Below, in pieces: positions 1-11,640 of a DNA stretch of 64,000 nt. Numbering within the stretch: position 1 is the stretch's first letter; each line of letters opens with the position of its first letter. The notes beneath the pieces were generated by a model, which worked only from the letters and a program-made list of their open reading frames with translations, ran no database searches and was not told the DNA's origin. Made by a program: the position numbers and the translations under genes. Source of the DNA: Hsuehochloa calcarea (taxonomy: Eukaryota; Streptophyta; Magnoliopsida; Poales; Poaceae); NCBI GenBank assembly GCA_036346395.1, contig CM070599.1:10965232-11029231 (forward strand), in the 5' to 3' direction.

Positions 1-611
1 AGTTTCAGACATTCCGTATGAAACGTTCTTCATACGGACTTGGATCCCCGCTCTTGGTTAAGAGCGGGCTTAAGTGAACACCGATGGGTGTGTCACTAGT
101 TATACCGGTATAAACATGTGGAAAGTCCCTTCTCCTTCAATGCATTCATTCATTCATACCATGCTTTCTTAAATTCATGAAGTAAATGATGTATTTGGAA
201 AATTGTTCCGATTCAGTATTCTTTGTGAATGTATATGTTGTGCTTGCTGAGTTTCGACTCACTCTTGCTTTTATTTATTTTAGGTGATTTCCAGTGAAAC
301 GGTTGCTAGCGGGAGGGTGTAGTCCAGCACGTTCCATGCACATGAATAAAACATTCTTTCGTTAAAACTCTATTTACGTTTCTTCAGTTTTATTTATAAT
401 GTAATGGACTGTAATAATTGTCACTTGGATGTTCATTACTATCGTTTTGGTTAATTCTTGTTTAAATTTATAGATGAACTGTTATTAAGCTATAGATTGT
501 TATCTTGGTTAATCGTTTCTTTAGCATTGAATGCGATGTTAATCTTATGAATTGATTAGTAGGTTGTCTTGTTAGGTGACATCTTGTCTTCCGAATAGAC
601 AGGGTGTTACA
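1..611 (+). mobile_element. 3' portion of a family-A LTR (truncated by window edge)
   Basis: This is the right-hand part of an LTR that ends in GGGTGTTACA at 611. Its last 30 bases (CATCTTG..TTCCGAATAG) match the reverse complement of the LTR start at 4150, so it belongs to family A in the opposite orientation. It contains a stem-loop with stems at 14-22 and 29-37, a second at 47-55 and 60-68, a third at 73-97, the perfect palindrome TATACCGGTATA at 101-112, a GAGT-TTCG-ACTC hairpin near 250-261, and a U-rich AG/GTGAT site near 283-287. The sequence after 611 does not match the primer site, so this is probably a 3' or solo LTR. Its 5' part lies outside the window. Confidence 0.85.
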
Positions 612-1300
612 GTTGGGTTCTCCAAGCTTGCTCCCGATCCTGTGTCGATGATTATCCAATCCATCAAGTCAACCTACAGTCAACAAAGATGAAAAAATCG
701 TTTCCTTATCACAAGTTTCATGCACTTGACCATCATGAGTGAAAACATGCATCGTAACATCCTATGCATCTTACTTGAAATACAAAACTCAACTTTGTGA
801 ACTTCAATAACTCTCAAACCTTCACCAATAAGTCCCAAATGCTATCAAATATTCATCACAACATGGAAACGGTCTCCACATGGTCTCTCACCGTGTTAAA
901 AGGGGACATGGGGGAGAGGGGGCTCCAAAAACCCAGAAAAAAACCTCGGCTATGATCACCATCACTGCCATCTTCGCTCGGCTGCGATCGCCATCGCCTA
1001 GTGTGTCAGCCGTCGCTGCTCCCGCACGCTAGCGTTGGCGTCTGCCCGCATCACCATCTTTCGTGTCTCTCGTTCGACTAGTGTGCCATCACCGTTTGTC
1101 GCGTCTCCCGTTTGACCAGCGCACTAATGTCTCGCAAGTGCCACATCGCATGCCTTCGGTCGCAAACACACGCGTGCTAGCACATGGTCACGATGCGCGA
1201 CTGGCGATTTCGTGATTTCAATGTGAAAAACAGGGGAGGAACAAGGGAAGAAAAAGTGATGAAAGGGTTGCATTTTTTGGCGTTCGTCACCTGGGTAACG
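612..1300. other. Unassigned intergenic/LTR-like DNA
   Basis: I see no supportable gene here. The first 290 bases are AT-rich. Positions 900-1190 are GC-rich with scattered repeats of Tcgtctc/gtttgaccag type words, which could be the 5' part of the LTR that continues to 3344. No LTR start of the TGTAATAC type is visible, so the left end of that LTR cannot be placed. Confidence 0.4.
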
Positions 1301-3344
1301 ATCTGGATTTTCCCTCGCTGGTTTGCCAATCTTTCATAGAGATTAGAGTCAGGATTAGAAGAAGAATTAGCATGTTTCACATTAGATGTTCGATTAGTAG
1401 ATGGGTTGGTCTGTCATAATCGTGAGTTGCGAATTCGGGCCCTATATAGGCATATTATGGAAATGTCATGTTCTAGATAGTTGTAGGGAATTTTGTAACT
1501 TTCTGTAGAGTGCTTAATCACATAAATTGATTGGGTATATTAAGAGTTATGATTTTTGTAAGCCTGCAGTCTAAAGAGTTGTCGTCTTTTGGCAACATGT
1601 TGGTAAACTGTAGATTAAAATTATTAAATGGACTCATTAGGTTTTCTATTCTACATGAAAAGTGTAGATAAATATCTAAGGATTCAAGTGAGTCCAAGAA
1701 CATGAATTTTTTATGTGTAGTTTAGAAGTTATGATTTTGAGAAGACTGCTATCTAGAAACCATTTGTTGCTATACGCAGTCATAGGAAACTATTAAATTG
1801 ACTTGGTAGATTGTAGAATTGAATTTTGGGCATAACTAGAAAGATGTAGCTAACTTTCTGTAGATTTCAAAAATACTTTGGTTTATAGTATTTGCATGTG
1901 TAGATTAATAGATATGAAAATATTAATCTTGTTGTCCAGAAGATGGTAAAACAGTCTTCTGGGTTAGAAACGGGGGGTTAAATGATTTAATCAGGATTTG
2001 TGGCCAACTAAGAAAATATGGAGAATTTTGTGTAGATTGCAGAACTGGTGTGGTTTGTCATGATAGGACTTGGGAGTTAAAATTTATGCTATTTTTAGTA
2101 TCGGGACAACTGTAACACCCTGACCCAAAATCGGCTCAATGCCCAGCCCACCGTGGGGCGGACCCGCCCACACATAGCACCCCACTTACACTTTCGTCCT
2201 CGCTTCGTGTAAAAGGGCTAACCCGGAGGTACTACGTTTGGATCCAACAGGCATTATATACTACTACAACTCACTTGAGACAAGCAATGTGGGACTAATC
2301 CCACCACACAACTCCTCATGGGCCACATGGGCCACGCTCTGGAAAGCAGTGCCGGTATTACATTCACCCCCTTAAGGGGCGCCCTCGGCAAAGATACCGC
2401 ATATGCGGCAAATGCCCAGAACCACCCCTCGGTACACGTCCGTGCGTCCAGTGCGCACATATGCCATGCCATGTGTCCACTCCGGGCCCACATGTGCCAT
2501 GCGCCATATGCCCGCGCCCCTGTCCCCGCACGCTCGCGTGCAAATGAAGGTTGATGCTCTGATACCATCTGTAACACACTGACCCAAAATCGGCTCAATG
2601 CTCAGCCCACCGTGGGGCGGACCCGCCCACACATAGCACCCCACTTACACTTTCGTCCTCGCTTCGTGTAAAAGGGCTAACCCGGAGGTACTACGTTTGG
2701 ATCCAACAGGCATTATATACTACTACAACTCACTTGAGACAAGCAATGTGGGACTAATCCCACCACACAACTCCTCATGGGCCACGCTACGAGCAGGCCG
2801 GGGTATTACAACAACAATGGGTGACTGTCCGGTAAAGGGAGAGTGTTGCAGATTTGGCAAACATGTAGGGGTGATATCGTCTAATTATTGTTCTTGTACT
2901 ATTGTAGCTTGTTATTGAGATTGAGTGTTTACTGTAGGAGGAGTGGTGTAAGGTTTTTTGTCATCTTCTAATCAAACCATTCCTCGCAACTAGAAAAGGC
3001 GAATGCACGGTGGACAGTGTTCATTGGTTGATCACTGTATTTATTTATCACTCATTACCATTATATTGTATGTGCTTTCATTTTATTTAATTGCAAGCAA
3101 TGTGAATGGTTATGATTTTATTCGTATTGATAGATATGAGAATGTTGGATAATGTTAATAATGATGAGTCTATGAATAGTTGTGACCTGTAGACAGGTTT
3201 TATCTTTGATATGCTTGTTGTAATTTAGTACTAATTGTTGTTAAAACACCCTGACAGATGAGTCTATGAAATATTCATATTTAATTGTTGTAATTGTTAG
3301 TTTTGTGGCATTCTAGCCTCTGTGTTTTGGGTCAGGGTGTTACA
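1300..3344 (+). mobile_element. Family-C/D-like LTR (G), interrupted by a TRIM
   Basis: The segment aligns in order with the family C LTR. Shared landmarks are a GATTAGAG block, repeated GTAGAT/AGTTATGA motifs typical of these LTRs, a TTCTAATCAAA..CGCAACTAG..AAAGGC block near 2965-3000, and a GTGGCATTCTAG..GGGTGTTACA terminus at 3344. It is interrupted at 2111-2810 by a TRIM. The left edge is approximate. It is clearly diverged from the C copies and lacks an obvious stem-loop cassette, so it is a distinct subfamily. It directly abuts internal DNA of element D at 3345, which implies a truncation junction. Confidence 0.65.
2111..2810 (-). mobile_element. TRIM: miniature LTR retrotransposon, complete with TSD
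   Basis: Two direct LTRs, 2111-2362 (252 bp) and 2570-2810 (241 bp), both begin TGTAACAC and end in TATTACA, and they are nearly identical over about 230 bp. Between them lie only 207 bp. At the right edge of this internal part is GCTCTGATACCA (2556-2567), the reverse complement of the tRNA-iMet-type primer site TGGTATCAGAGC. At the left edge is CACCCCCTTAAG, the complement of a polypurine tract. The element therefore reads on the minus strand. The 5-bp target duplication ACAAC flanks it at 2106-2110 and 2811-2815. It has no coding capacity and must be mobilised by an autonomous partner. The first LTR has a small insertion (a repeat of the GGGCCACAT words) relative to the second. Confidence 0.93.
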
Positions 3345-4144
3345 ACACCCTAAGAGGCGTTGTAATACGAATTGATTATTTCTTTGACAAAACAAAAAAC
3401 AAATAAAAAACTCAGCACACAAAAAAACCATTAATCGTTAAGAATAAAGCATTGTTATTGAAATAACAAGTACAAATCTAATAGAAATATTGAAATAGCA
3501 AGGAACCCTGAAAAACAAAAGACAAAACCACGGTTAAGGAGCACATGTCCCACAAGAAGAGATAATTAAACCTCAACAATTGAGAATAAAACATTGTTAT
3601 TGAAACTCAATAATATTTTATATGGCAAAAATAGAAAGGTTAACCACCCTCCAATATGGCGCAAGTCATAAGACCGGAATCTAGCATCAAATATTTCTAC
3701 TACACATTTTCCTTTTAACAAAGGAAAGCATTTTCTTTTATTACAACATTACTTTGTCATCTCAAACCGAAAAAAAACTTTTAAGAGGAAATCACATAAA
3801 CCTTATGAACCAATGGAACTTTCCAACATGCCACATCGATAAAAACAAAATTTTGTTACCACATAAGTCATGAACTCCGAAAGATCACGAATACAAAACT
3901 CAAAACACTTCATTTAAATGATATCACAAAAGACAACCAAATTCTCTTCTTTCTAAAAGAATCAACAATATCTTCCCAATTACCTTACTGACAATCTTAC
4001 TAACATCAATATAATACACTCTTAGCAGAAATCATCATAATCTACTATCCCATCATAAAACTTTCCAAATACACATTAAATTGCTTCATAATATTCTGCG
4101 ACAATCAACTTGTTCTGGAGGGAATCTAGTGCACAAACCACAAT
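3345..4144 (-). mobile_element. Internal fragment of minus-strand element D (left piece)
   Basis: This AT-rich non-coding DNA shares phrases with the internal regions of families A and B, such as an ATTGCAACCTC/ATTACAACATTAC..TCAAACC block, AAATCACA..AAAC and GAACTCCAAAAGGTCACGAA-like words. It is therefore part of the element into which family A inserted. The target duplication ATTGA ends it at 4145-4149 and recurs at 23677-23681, where D resumes. The left edge at 3345 abuts an unrelated LTR end, so D's own 3' LTR is missing. Confidence 0.6.
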
Positions 4145-4149
4145 ATTGA
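4145..4149. repeat. Target-site duplication of element A (left copy)
   Basis: ATTGA here is repeated at 23677-23681, immediately outside the two ends of element A. Confidence 0.9.
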
Positions 4150-5117
4150 TGTAACACCCTGGCTATTCGGAAGCCAAGATGCTACCAAAAGTTTCATCAT
4201 ACACTTCATTTGCGGAACTATTAATCAATTTGCACCAAAATTAAATAGTCAAGACAAAGTAACGAAGAGTATTTAACCGTTCAACCACAGAATATAACCA
4301 AGGAATTAAAATTATAGTTCATCTCTTTAACCAAATAACTTATCAAGACATCTTTATAAATAAGTGAATCTTTGAGGTGTGTGAAACGTGCTTGGACTAC
4401 ACCCTCCCACTAGCAACTATATCATCATGGATCACCTAAAAAAATAAACAAAGGAAAACAAGGGTGAGTCGAAACTCAGCAAGCACAACATCAAACTCGC
4501 AGTGTACAAAGAAACAAATCAATAATCAAGACAGTAGAACATATCTTCCACGAATCTGTGAAACTGCATAGTATGAATGCATACATGGAATAAAAAATGG
4601 ACCTTTCAACTGCGTATACCAGTATAACGAGTGATACACCCGTCGGTGTTCACTTAAGTCCGTACTTAACAAAGTACGGGGACCCAATCACCGTATGAAG
4701 AACGTTTCATACGGGTGTCCGAGTTGCCACATTGGAATAGTGGTCAACGCTACCCACATTGGAATGGTGGGTCTCATATGCCCATATTGGACTGATGGGA
4801 CTTTCAAATTTCCACTCCCGTGGACGGCAGGAATCAAATGCATGGCCAAAATGAAAGTCATGCAACGAAATCTTATCACATCATAGTGAAGAATAATACA
4901 AGCATACAAACATGAATAACCAAACTAGCAACTCATCCACACATTTTCATCAATCTTCAATATGATAAGAGAAGGTACTTGCCTTCCGTGCTGCGACGTA
5001 CTAGGAAGCAATGAAGGTGTCCTTCCACCCACCGCCTCACCGCCTACACAAGTATTTACACGCAATAAGGATAACAAGGTATGACGTATCTACATGTGCT
5101 CTACCATACCCTCTAAC
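4150..5117 (-). repeat. Family A 3' LTR, left part
   Basis: It starts TGTAACACCCTGGC and is almost identical to 21667-22640 of the same element's other LTR. On the minus strand it carries the intron-like interval 4982-4436, a GAGT-hairpin at about 4466-4480, a TATACCAGTATA near-palindrome at about 4615, stem-loops at 4657-4680 and 4689-4714, and tandem small hairpins built on CCCACATTGGAATGGTGGG between 4723 and 4800. It is interrupted after CTAAC (5113-5117) by the family B solo LTR and resumes at 16492. Confidence 0.9.
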
Positions 5118-5539
5118 TGTAATACTCCGGAATAGAATTCGGTTAATAGAATGAAGTCGAGGGTAAAGACAATTGCAAATTCGAATTTCGATTCGTGGGG
5201 TTTTTTTTAGCCAACTGGCATGGGCCGCCACCCAGAGGCCCAAGAGGGGAGGGCCCAAGGGGGGCCAAGGAAGGGGAGGGCGCCCAACCCTAGCCGCCCC
5301 ACTCCCTCCTCTCCTCCCCTTGAGCCGCCACCTCCCATCCCATGGCGGCTCCTTGTCGCCTCCTGGTGTCCTCATTGTAATACTCGAAAAATAATATTAA
5401 TATTAATAATCGCGTCTTAATGGGTGGAGCGTAATTAATTAAATAGTAGCAATAAATAATTAATTAATAACGTTTTGAGGGCACATGTGCAATTAAATAA
5501 AATAGTATATTTAAAAAAATAGAATTTTCGAATTTTTTC

Positions 5540-5554
5540 GAGCTATATAAATAG
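5540..5554 (+). promoter_or_regulatory. Predicted TATA box of family C 5' LTR
   Basis: GCTATATAAATAG sits about 165 bp inside the LTR and is repeated identically in the 3' LTR at about 12127-12139. This is the usual context of an LTR RNA polymerase II promoter, so most of the LTR downstream of it would be transcript leader. Confidence 0.7.
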
Positions 5555-7060
5555 ATCTTGGACTTTCTTGAAAACCCTAGACCTTCTTTTCTTTTCTTCT
5601 GTTTTTCCAAGCGCGCCGCCACATCAATTTGTCTTGTCGTGGCGAGCCCTGCCGCGTGGGATTTCTTTGGCGCTGAAGTTTTCTCCTGCTACTTTTCTTT
5701 TCTACCGCTAATCGCATAAGCTGTGCATGCATCCGCCAAATCTGCTTGGCGTGATCTGCGTTAGTATTGCTGCGTGGAAGTGCCGCCCTGCGCTCGCTTG
5801 GCTGCTGGCCATTGGAAGAGCCGAGCCGAGCGCTGCCATTGGAAGCTGCTGCAGCGTCTTTGCGCGTGTGTTCTGCCGCTGCTGATTTATTTGGCTCGGC
5901 CAAATTTGCTTCTTCGCTGATCCGCTTGGAGGCACCCTCGGCTAGTGTGTCCGCATGCACCGAGGTGAACTCGACCACGTCATTCTTTGGCAATTGATAT
6001 TGCTTTGCTAGATAATGTTGCATCATTTTCATGTGTGCATCTTTTGGCATCGTGAGTTATTTAGTTTTGTTTTTTGCTGCATGCGTGTGAAGCTTTCAAC
6101 TTCTCCCGAGACAAGTAACCCAACCAGCTAGTAAATGCATGATATAGGGATTAGTGGCTGTGGCTAGTAAGGAAATTTGGTTCATGTCGTTACCTTTGTA
6201 GTTGAAGGCTTAAACAAAATGAGAGACTAGGAGAAAATAAGTAGAGACCTGATTTCTTGTGGGTAGCGTTATGTAATTTTGTTTCGCCTCTGTTTCGCTG
6301 TTTTAATTAGAGATTAGAGAGGATTGTAGAATTTTCTAGTCGAAGTGCCGGTTAATAGATCTGTTTAGCCTGTTGTTCCGTGTACGATTTATTCGGGTAT
6401 CTTAATGGCAAATTTTGGAATTGTCATCTACTAGTTAATTGTAGATAATTTCGATATCTTTCTATAGAATTTTTATCATGTCAATCGGACAAGTATAATT
6501 GGAGTTATGATTTTCGGAAGACCGCTGTTTTTACGGTTGTCGTCTTTCGGCGCTGTTTTGGTAGACGGTAGATTAAAAAATAGTAAATAGCTTAATTAGT
6601 GTTTTTGATCTACATGAAAGTTGTAGATAATTGTCCAATGGTTCTGTAGAATCTGAGAACGCGAATTTTGGTTGAGTAAAACAAAAGTTATGAATTTTTT
6701 AAGTCTGCTGTTCCGAAGCGGACAGATCGGCTTTCTGGGCTAAATACGGAGGGTTAGATGATTTAATTAGAAGTCTTCGTAATCTAAGAAAATGTGGAGA
6801 ATTTTATAAAGAATCCAGAATGGGGTGGTTTGTGGTGATCGGACTTTCGAGTCAAAAGTTACGCTCTTTTTAGTAACCAGACAGCAATGGGTAGCTTTTC
6901 GGTACCGGCGTAACGTGGTATATTTGGGGACGTGTAGGAGCGAAGCATTTTGATTGCTATTCTTGTTGCTGTAATTTGTATTGAAGTTGGTGTATTTAAT
7001 ATAGGAGAGGCGTCGTGCTTGTTGCCGTCTTCTAATCAAATCGTCGTCGCAACTAGTAAA

Positions 7061-7568
7061 GGCAAGTGCATGGTAGAGCGGCGATCAATGATCGATCCTC
7101 GTTTTCTTTATCTTCTATTACCATTATTGTTGTGCTTTTATTTTATTTAATTGCAAACAATGAATTGGTATGATTATATCTTTGTTGATAAGCATGATGG
7201 AAAGTTGGATATGATGTTTATGATGGAGTTTGCATGTTTGCATTCATAAGCATCTTTGCATAAGAGAAGGTGATCAATATGATCACAACTCCACGGGAGT
7301 GGAGGAGGTCCCGCTCCTTTTGGAGGAGCGGGCTTGAGAGTGAATGTTGTCATGAGCATTCACTCACGCTATCCGATATCTGTGAAAGAAGTGCATGTGG
7401 ACATGTAGAATAGAGTTGCATTCATAAATGAGATTAATGACTGAGAATATTAATGAAAGTGCCTGTGATGATAATGAAGTTATTGATTGCTGTTGATTTA
7501 TTATTATCGTTGTATATCGATGTGTTTGCTGAGTCGTGGACTCACCCTTGCTCTACTGTTGTTTTTAG
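7061..7568 (+). promoter_or_regulatory. Intron-like interval (GC-AG) in family C LTR leader
   Basis: The left border reads TAAAG/GCAAGT, which is the consensus of a GC-type 5' splice site. The right border reads TTTTTAG/GTGAT, a good 3' splice site. The same pair is found at 13636/14141 in the other LTR, at 15532/16173 in the B solo LTR and at 4982/4436 (minus) in family A. The interval holds the run of stem-loops. Splicing is inferred, not shown. Confidence 0.45.
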
Positions 7569-7954
7569 GTGATCTTCGAGGATGCCGTAATTGAGAGCGA
7601 GTAGAGCACATGGGCATCACATGATCATTCGCCATGATAATCTTTTCACTCAATATTGGTTTACACTTGGACATGTTAGTTATTGAATAATGTTTAGGAT
7701 ATCATTTGGACTAGACTATTTGCTTTATTAATTTGGATTCATTGGTTGATGCTGCTTTGGATTATTTGCCTGGTTATAATTTCCCATTGCTTGTTTATTG
7801 TCGCTTGATCCATAATTATACATGTTCGTTTGTGATCCATTGATATGATAATCATTGCTTCCTTGATGTAATTTCTATAGTGTGTCGATAATTATTAGTT
7901 TAAAGTGTAGTGAGGTGGCATTCTAGGCTCAGTGTTGGGCTGGGGTGTTACAGT

Positions 7955-7966
7955 TGGTATCAGAGC
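7955..7966 (+). promoter_or_regulatory. Primer binding site of element C
   Basis: TGGTATCAGAGC two bases after the LTR end is complementary to the 3' end of plant initiator tRNA-Met. It primes minus-strand synthesis in many Ty3/gypsy and copia elements. Confidence 0.9.
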
Positions 7967-10900
7967 GGGCTTTAGGTCCGTGGTGAATAGATTAACAACT
8001 TAGGCAAACTAAAATTGTTAAAATTTGTTTTAGTTTAGTAAATCAACTAAAATTTGCTAATGGTTAACTAACCTAAAAATTTGACACACTAGTGCACCGT
8101 AGGTTAGAGAGAGGTACGAATATAGTTTTTACGCTTCCGTTATGTTGTTCATTGATGGATGAGTTTATTTTGAGCTTTGAACTCATTGTGTATTGTTGAT
8201 TGTGGTTGATAGCTATGTCGAGGGATAGATGGCGTGGTCGGGTGGCCACGGTCGTGGAGGTCGGGGCATGGCGTGGTTCGTGGGGCCCCTCCGAGGCGAT
8301 TGAGATCGTGGTTGTGGCCCCAGGTTTTACGAGTTACACCACCATTCGTGGTATGGGAATAGAGAGGTAGCTACTTTGATTACAGTAGTTATAGGTATTG
8401 TGTGTGAGTTTCTTTATAAAAGTTGTTCTCTTCCTTGAGCTTGAATTTCGGGCAATTCTGATTATAGTTGCGGTTGATGAATTTTCCTTGAGATAGTGTT
8501 TACAATACAGCGGGTGATATTTCATTGGTCTCCTTTGGTTCCATAAAGCCATTACTTGTTCTCATGGCTGTTGATCTATTGTTGCTTTGTGCGAACATCG
8601 GTTATGACAAGATTGATCTTTTCGTGGAGTTCCGCCTTCCTATTGGAAAATATGACTTATTTATTCACTTGGTATTCGGATCTTGAAAGTTTTCTATTGC
8701 AAGTTCTTTAACATGTGAAAACTTTGGCTTTATGTATTTCTTTTGGATTATTTCGAGTGCTGAAGTTTAAGGCCTGTTTTTTTTCTGAAAAGAGTTAAAA
8801 TCCTTTTGTGTTGACTTGTTATGTTTAAGCTAGAGGTGGTAAACATAGAAGTTCATTGATAAGGTATGAGTATCAGTCGGATCATAGCGTGATGCATGAT
8901 TGGTCTTAACCCAAATCCTTAGAATTGAACTTGATTAATTTGATATTGTCATAGAGTAATTACGAGTTGAGTAGTGACTAAGAGTATGTCCATACCTAAT
9001 TGGAGTCATAAGAGTTATTAAGAAGTATGGAACGTTGATGAACTGGCTTGGACATTAAAATTGATTAGTTTGTTGAATTTATTGGATTTGATACCAATGG
9101 ATTAATCTAATTGTGTGTAAAGGGAAACTTGAGGAAATGCTAGGTTATTGCCTTAATAGATATTATTTGTGGTGTTATCTTTACTGTAGACACTTGGTGA
9201 TCATATTTGGTTGATAGCTTTACATATACCTTAGTATGATTAATTATTGGAATTGTGTACAAAAGGTTGAATGGATTGAATACCAGTGGATCTAGAATTT
9301 ACAGGAGGAGTTCTGGATAGTTCTTCTTTATAGAATGACACGATGAATTTGATTATAGTGTTGTTGAGACTTTTGATCGAGAGAAGATTTTGACTTTTGA
9401 AGTTTTAGGGTGATTTTGTTGAAAACTAAGTGTGAGGAGGAACAACTGAATATGTGTTGGTAAATATTCAAGTGATTCGCAAATGAAAATAGGTAGCAGC
9501 TAGACATCATAAGAAAGCTAGTTGATAACAACAATGGTTGGAGTGCAATTGCTGAGTGTTAAAGTTTGGTGTCGAGCATCACTAAGAGTTGAGCTGGTGT
9601 GATTTAATAGGTGGCTTATACCTAGACAATTGTGGAATAGTCAGACAATAGCATACCCGTGATGAAAGGGTTTTGATAAAACCATTTAATTTGTGTAGTG
9701 GATTCCTTCTAATATAAAGTAGTTGTTGTAGTGAGGTTGTATGGTTTTGGAATAATCTCATTTTGAAGATGTGATGGTAAAGTAGTACGGAACAATTTGG
9801 TGAACTTTTCGGGGCTTATTAATGGAAGAGTTGACGATAATGAATCATGTTAAGAGTGTATTATTCTTAATGCTAGTAAGGTATCGTAAGGGATTGTGGC
9901 TTCGTGTGGTGATGATTCTTTTAGAAAAAGAGTAGTTTGATCGCCTTTCGTAATATCGTTTAAATGAAAGTTTTGGAGTTTTGAATTCATGAACTTTTGG
10001 AGTTCATGATTTATTTGGTAGATGAAATTGGTTTGAGCAAGTGACGAGTCGGAAAGCTTTATTGGTTCTTAAGTGATTAATGTGATTTGGTCTTTTAAAA
10101 AAAATCTTTTTATTTGTCTCTTCTTTTGAGAAAGGAATAGTCGATTTGTTTTACAAAACCTTAAAGAGTGTATATTGGGGCTGGTTAATAGTGGTCAAGT
10201 ATATGATGTGGTGAGACCCTGGGTTGCAAGTTAATTGAGGAACATTAGAGGATGAATTCATTTCATGATATAAATCTCATAGAGAATTGGATCTAAAAGG
10301 AATTATGGTCGTTGGGACAAAACTGATCATATTGTTACAATTAGTAGAACCTATAGTGAATAGTGATCCAAGAATATTTGTTCATGATGGTGGAGTATTG
10401 GAATTATCGAATAGTTGGGATATTGTGATGGTATACTTTGCAAGGTTATGTAGGTGAAATTGAATGGTGTGGTTTATTGAGGGTCCAAGATTAGTGAAGT
10501 AAATCGTTTTGGGCAGTCAATTGATTAGTGATGATGGTTGATATTAATGATTGAGGATATTGTTTGGATTGTGGGAATTCTAGGCAATGAATATGCGGAT
10601 TTCTATCAAGTATACGAAGTCACTTTAGGAGTCTGGTTGTTGAAATTGAGCATGTGTTTTATGCTAGAACCTTGGTTGCCCAATGATCATGTGTAGAAGT
10701 AGTAGAACAAAATGGATTCCAAATAGTATGATGATCATTGATAGAATCCTTTGGTTTTAAATCAGTGTGTGTGGGTAGAGAATTTCAAGTTGATTATCCT
10801 TAAAAGATTGAGGTGATGTGATTGTGGGTGTAGATTTTATTTGAGGTGTTGGGAATCATTTGTCAAAATAGTTTCTTTGGTAGAGGAGGGACTATAGTAT

Positions 10901-11640
10901 CTTTTATGGGTTAGTAGAGTCTCTCTAAATGGGCTGTTGTTGCTCTCGGGTTGAGCATCGCTTTGAGATTACCAGTTAAGAGGAATGAGTTAGTGTGATG
11001 ATTTGAAATCCTATGATTTGAGAGAGTTTATTCCTAGAAGAAAAATTAAGAAAAAAAAATTGATTCCTCGGGTAGTGAAATGCCCTTTTGATTCTTGTTT
11101 GAGCCGTGTGTTTATGACAGAGGTCATTTACAATTTGAGTTGGCTTTACGTTGGCATGTGATTCTTTCTAATTTAGGGAAAAAAAAAGTGATTGATTTTG
11201 GCATTCGAATGTTTTTTTTTTTTGGCTTACGTGGTGTTTATTTGCAAACAGCCTATTTGGAAAATGGAAAGATTTTTGTGATGAATCTTTGATTTTGGAT
11301 TTGACTATTCTGATTGGGAGTTGGTAACGCGTGATTGCGATGAGAATCCTTTGTTTTCAGTTGGGATCTATTTATAAAAGAGTTGGTTTGAAACTAGTTT
11401 GGTTGTGCGTTCCTGGTTAAAGGAGGTACTCCTTGCAAATGTGAAGTGGTTGATTGGGAGACAGGACAGGAGTTCAGTGTGTTATGTACAGATTGTGTGG
11501 TTTGGTACCAAAACGGAGTTTGGCCCAAGTTACATTAGTTTGTTTCTGGAAGTTGTAGAGATTTTTGGAAGAAAGTGTATCGTTAGGACCGTCTCGTGTC
11601 CATGCGCAGGGCACACAACATTTTGTATAACCCGATGTCA
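7967..11640 (+). other. Internal region of element C without intact genes
   Basis: About 3.7 kb with stop codons in all frames. Near its start (8216-8330) a short ATG frame and an overlapping frame give an Arg/Gly-rich stretch (GGCCACGGTCGTGGAGGTCG), reminiscent of the RGG-rich N-terminus of some gypsy Gag proteins, but it ends quickly. The rest is AT-rich and shows no domain I can recognise by eye. It may be fast-decaying pol or a sequence kept for non-coding roles. Confidence 0.6.

Larger units (their letters stand above)
5376..7952 (+). repeat. Family C 5' LTR
   Basis: It contains a promoter TATA box in GAGCTATATAAATAG (about 5540-5554) followed by ACCCTAG and a GC-rich leader. Further on is the intron-like interval 7061-7568, which encloses stem-loops GTGATCA/TGATCAC (7270-7286), CCCGCTCC/GGAGCGGG (about 7309-7331) and GAGTGAATG/CATTCACTC (about 7336-7363), then CTATCCGATATC. 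The segment 5577-6050 can be read as an open frame on the minus strand, but it is leader DNA. Confidence 0.9.

Noticed and set aside
2254..2644. Overlapping open frames on both strands (71-114 codons)
   Set aside because: They lie wholly within the TRIM and its LTRs, are GC-driven, and repeat in part in the second LTR.
3330..3360. Palindrome-like AGGGTGTTACAACACCCT
   Set aside because: It arises from an LTR end abutting ACACCCTAAG. No second LTR follows, so it is not evidence for a head-to-head element.
5577..6050. 157-codon minus-strand open frame
   Set aside because: It is within the family C LTR leader. The matching region of the other LTR (12163-12635) breaks it into pieces, so it is not conserved as a protein.
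7955..7966. tRNA-like sequence TGGTATCAGAGC
   Set aside because: It is a primer binding site complementary to tRNA-iMet, not a tRNA gene. No cloverleaf surrounds it.
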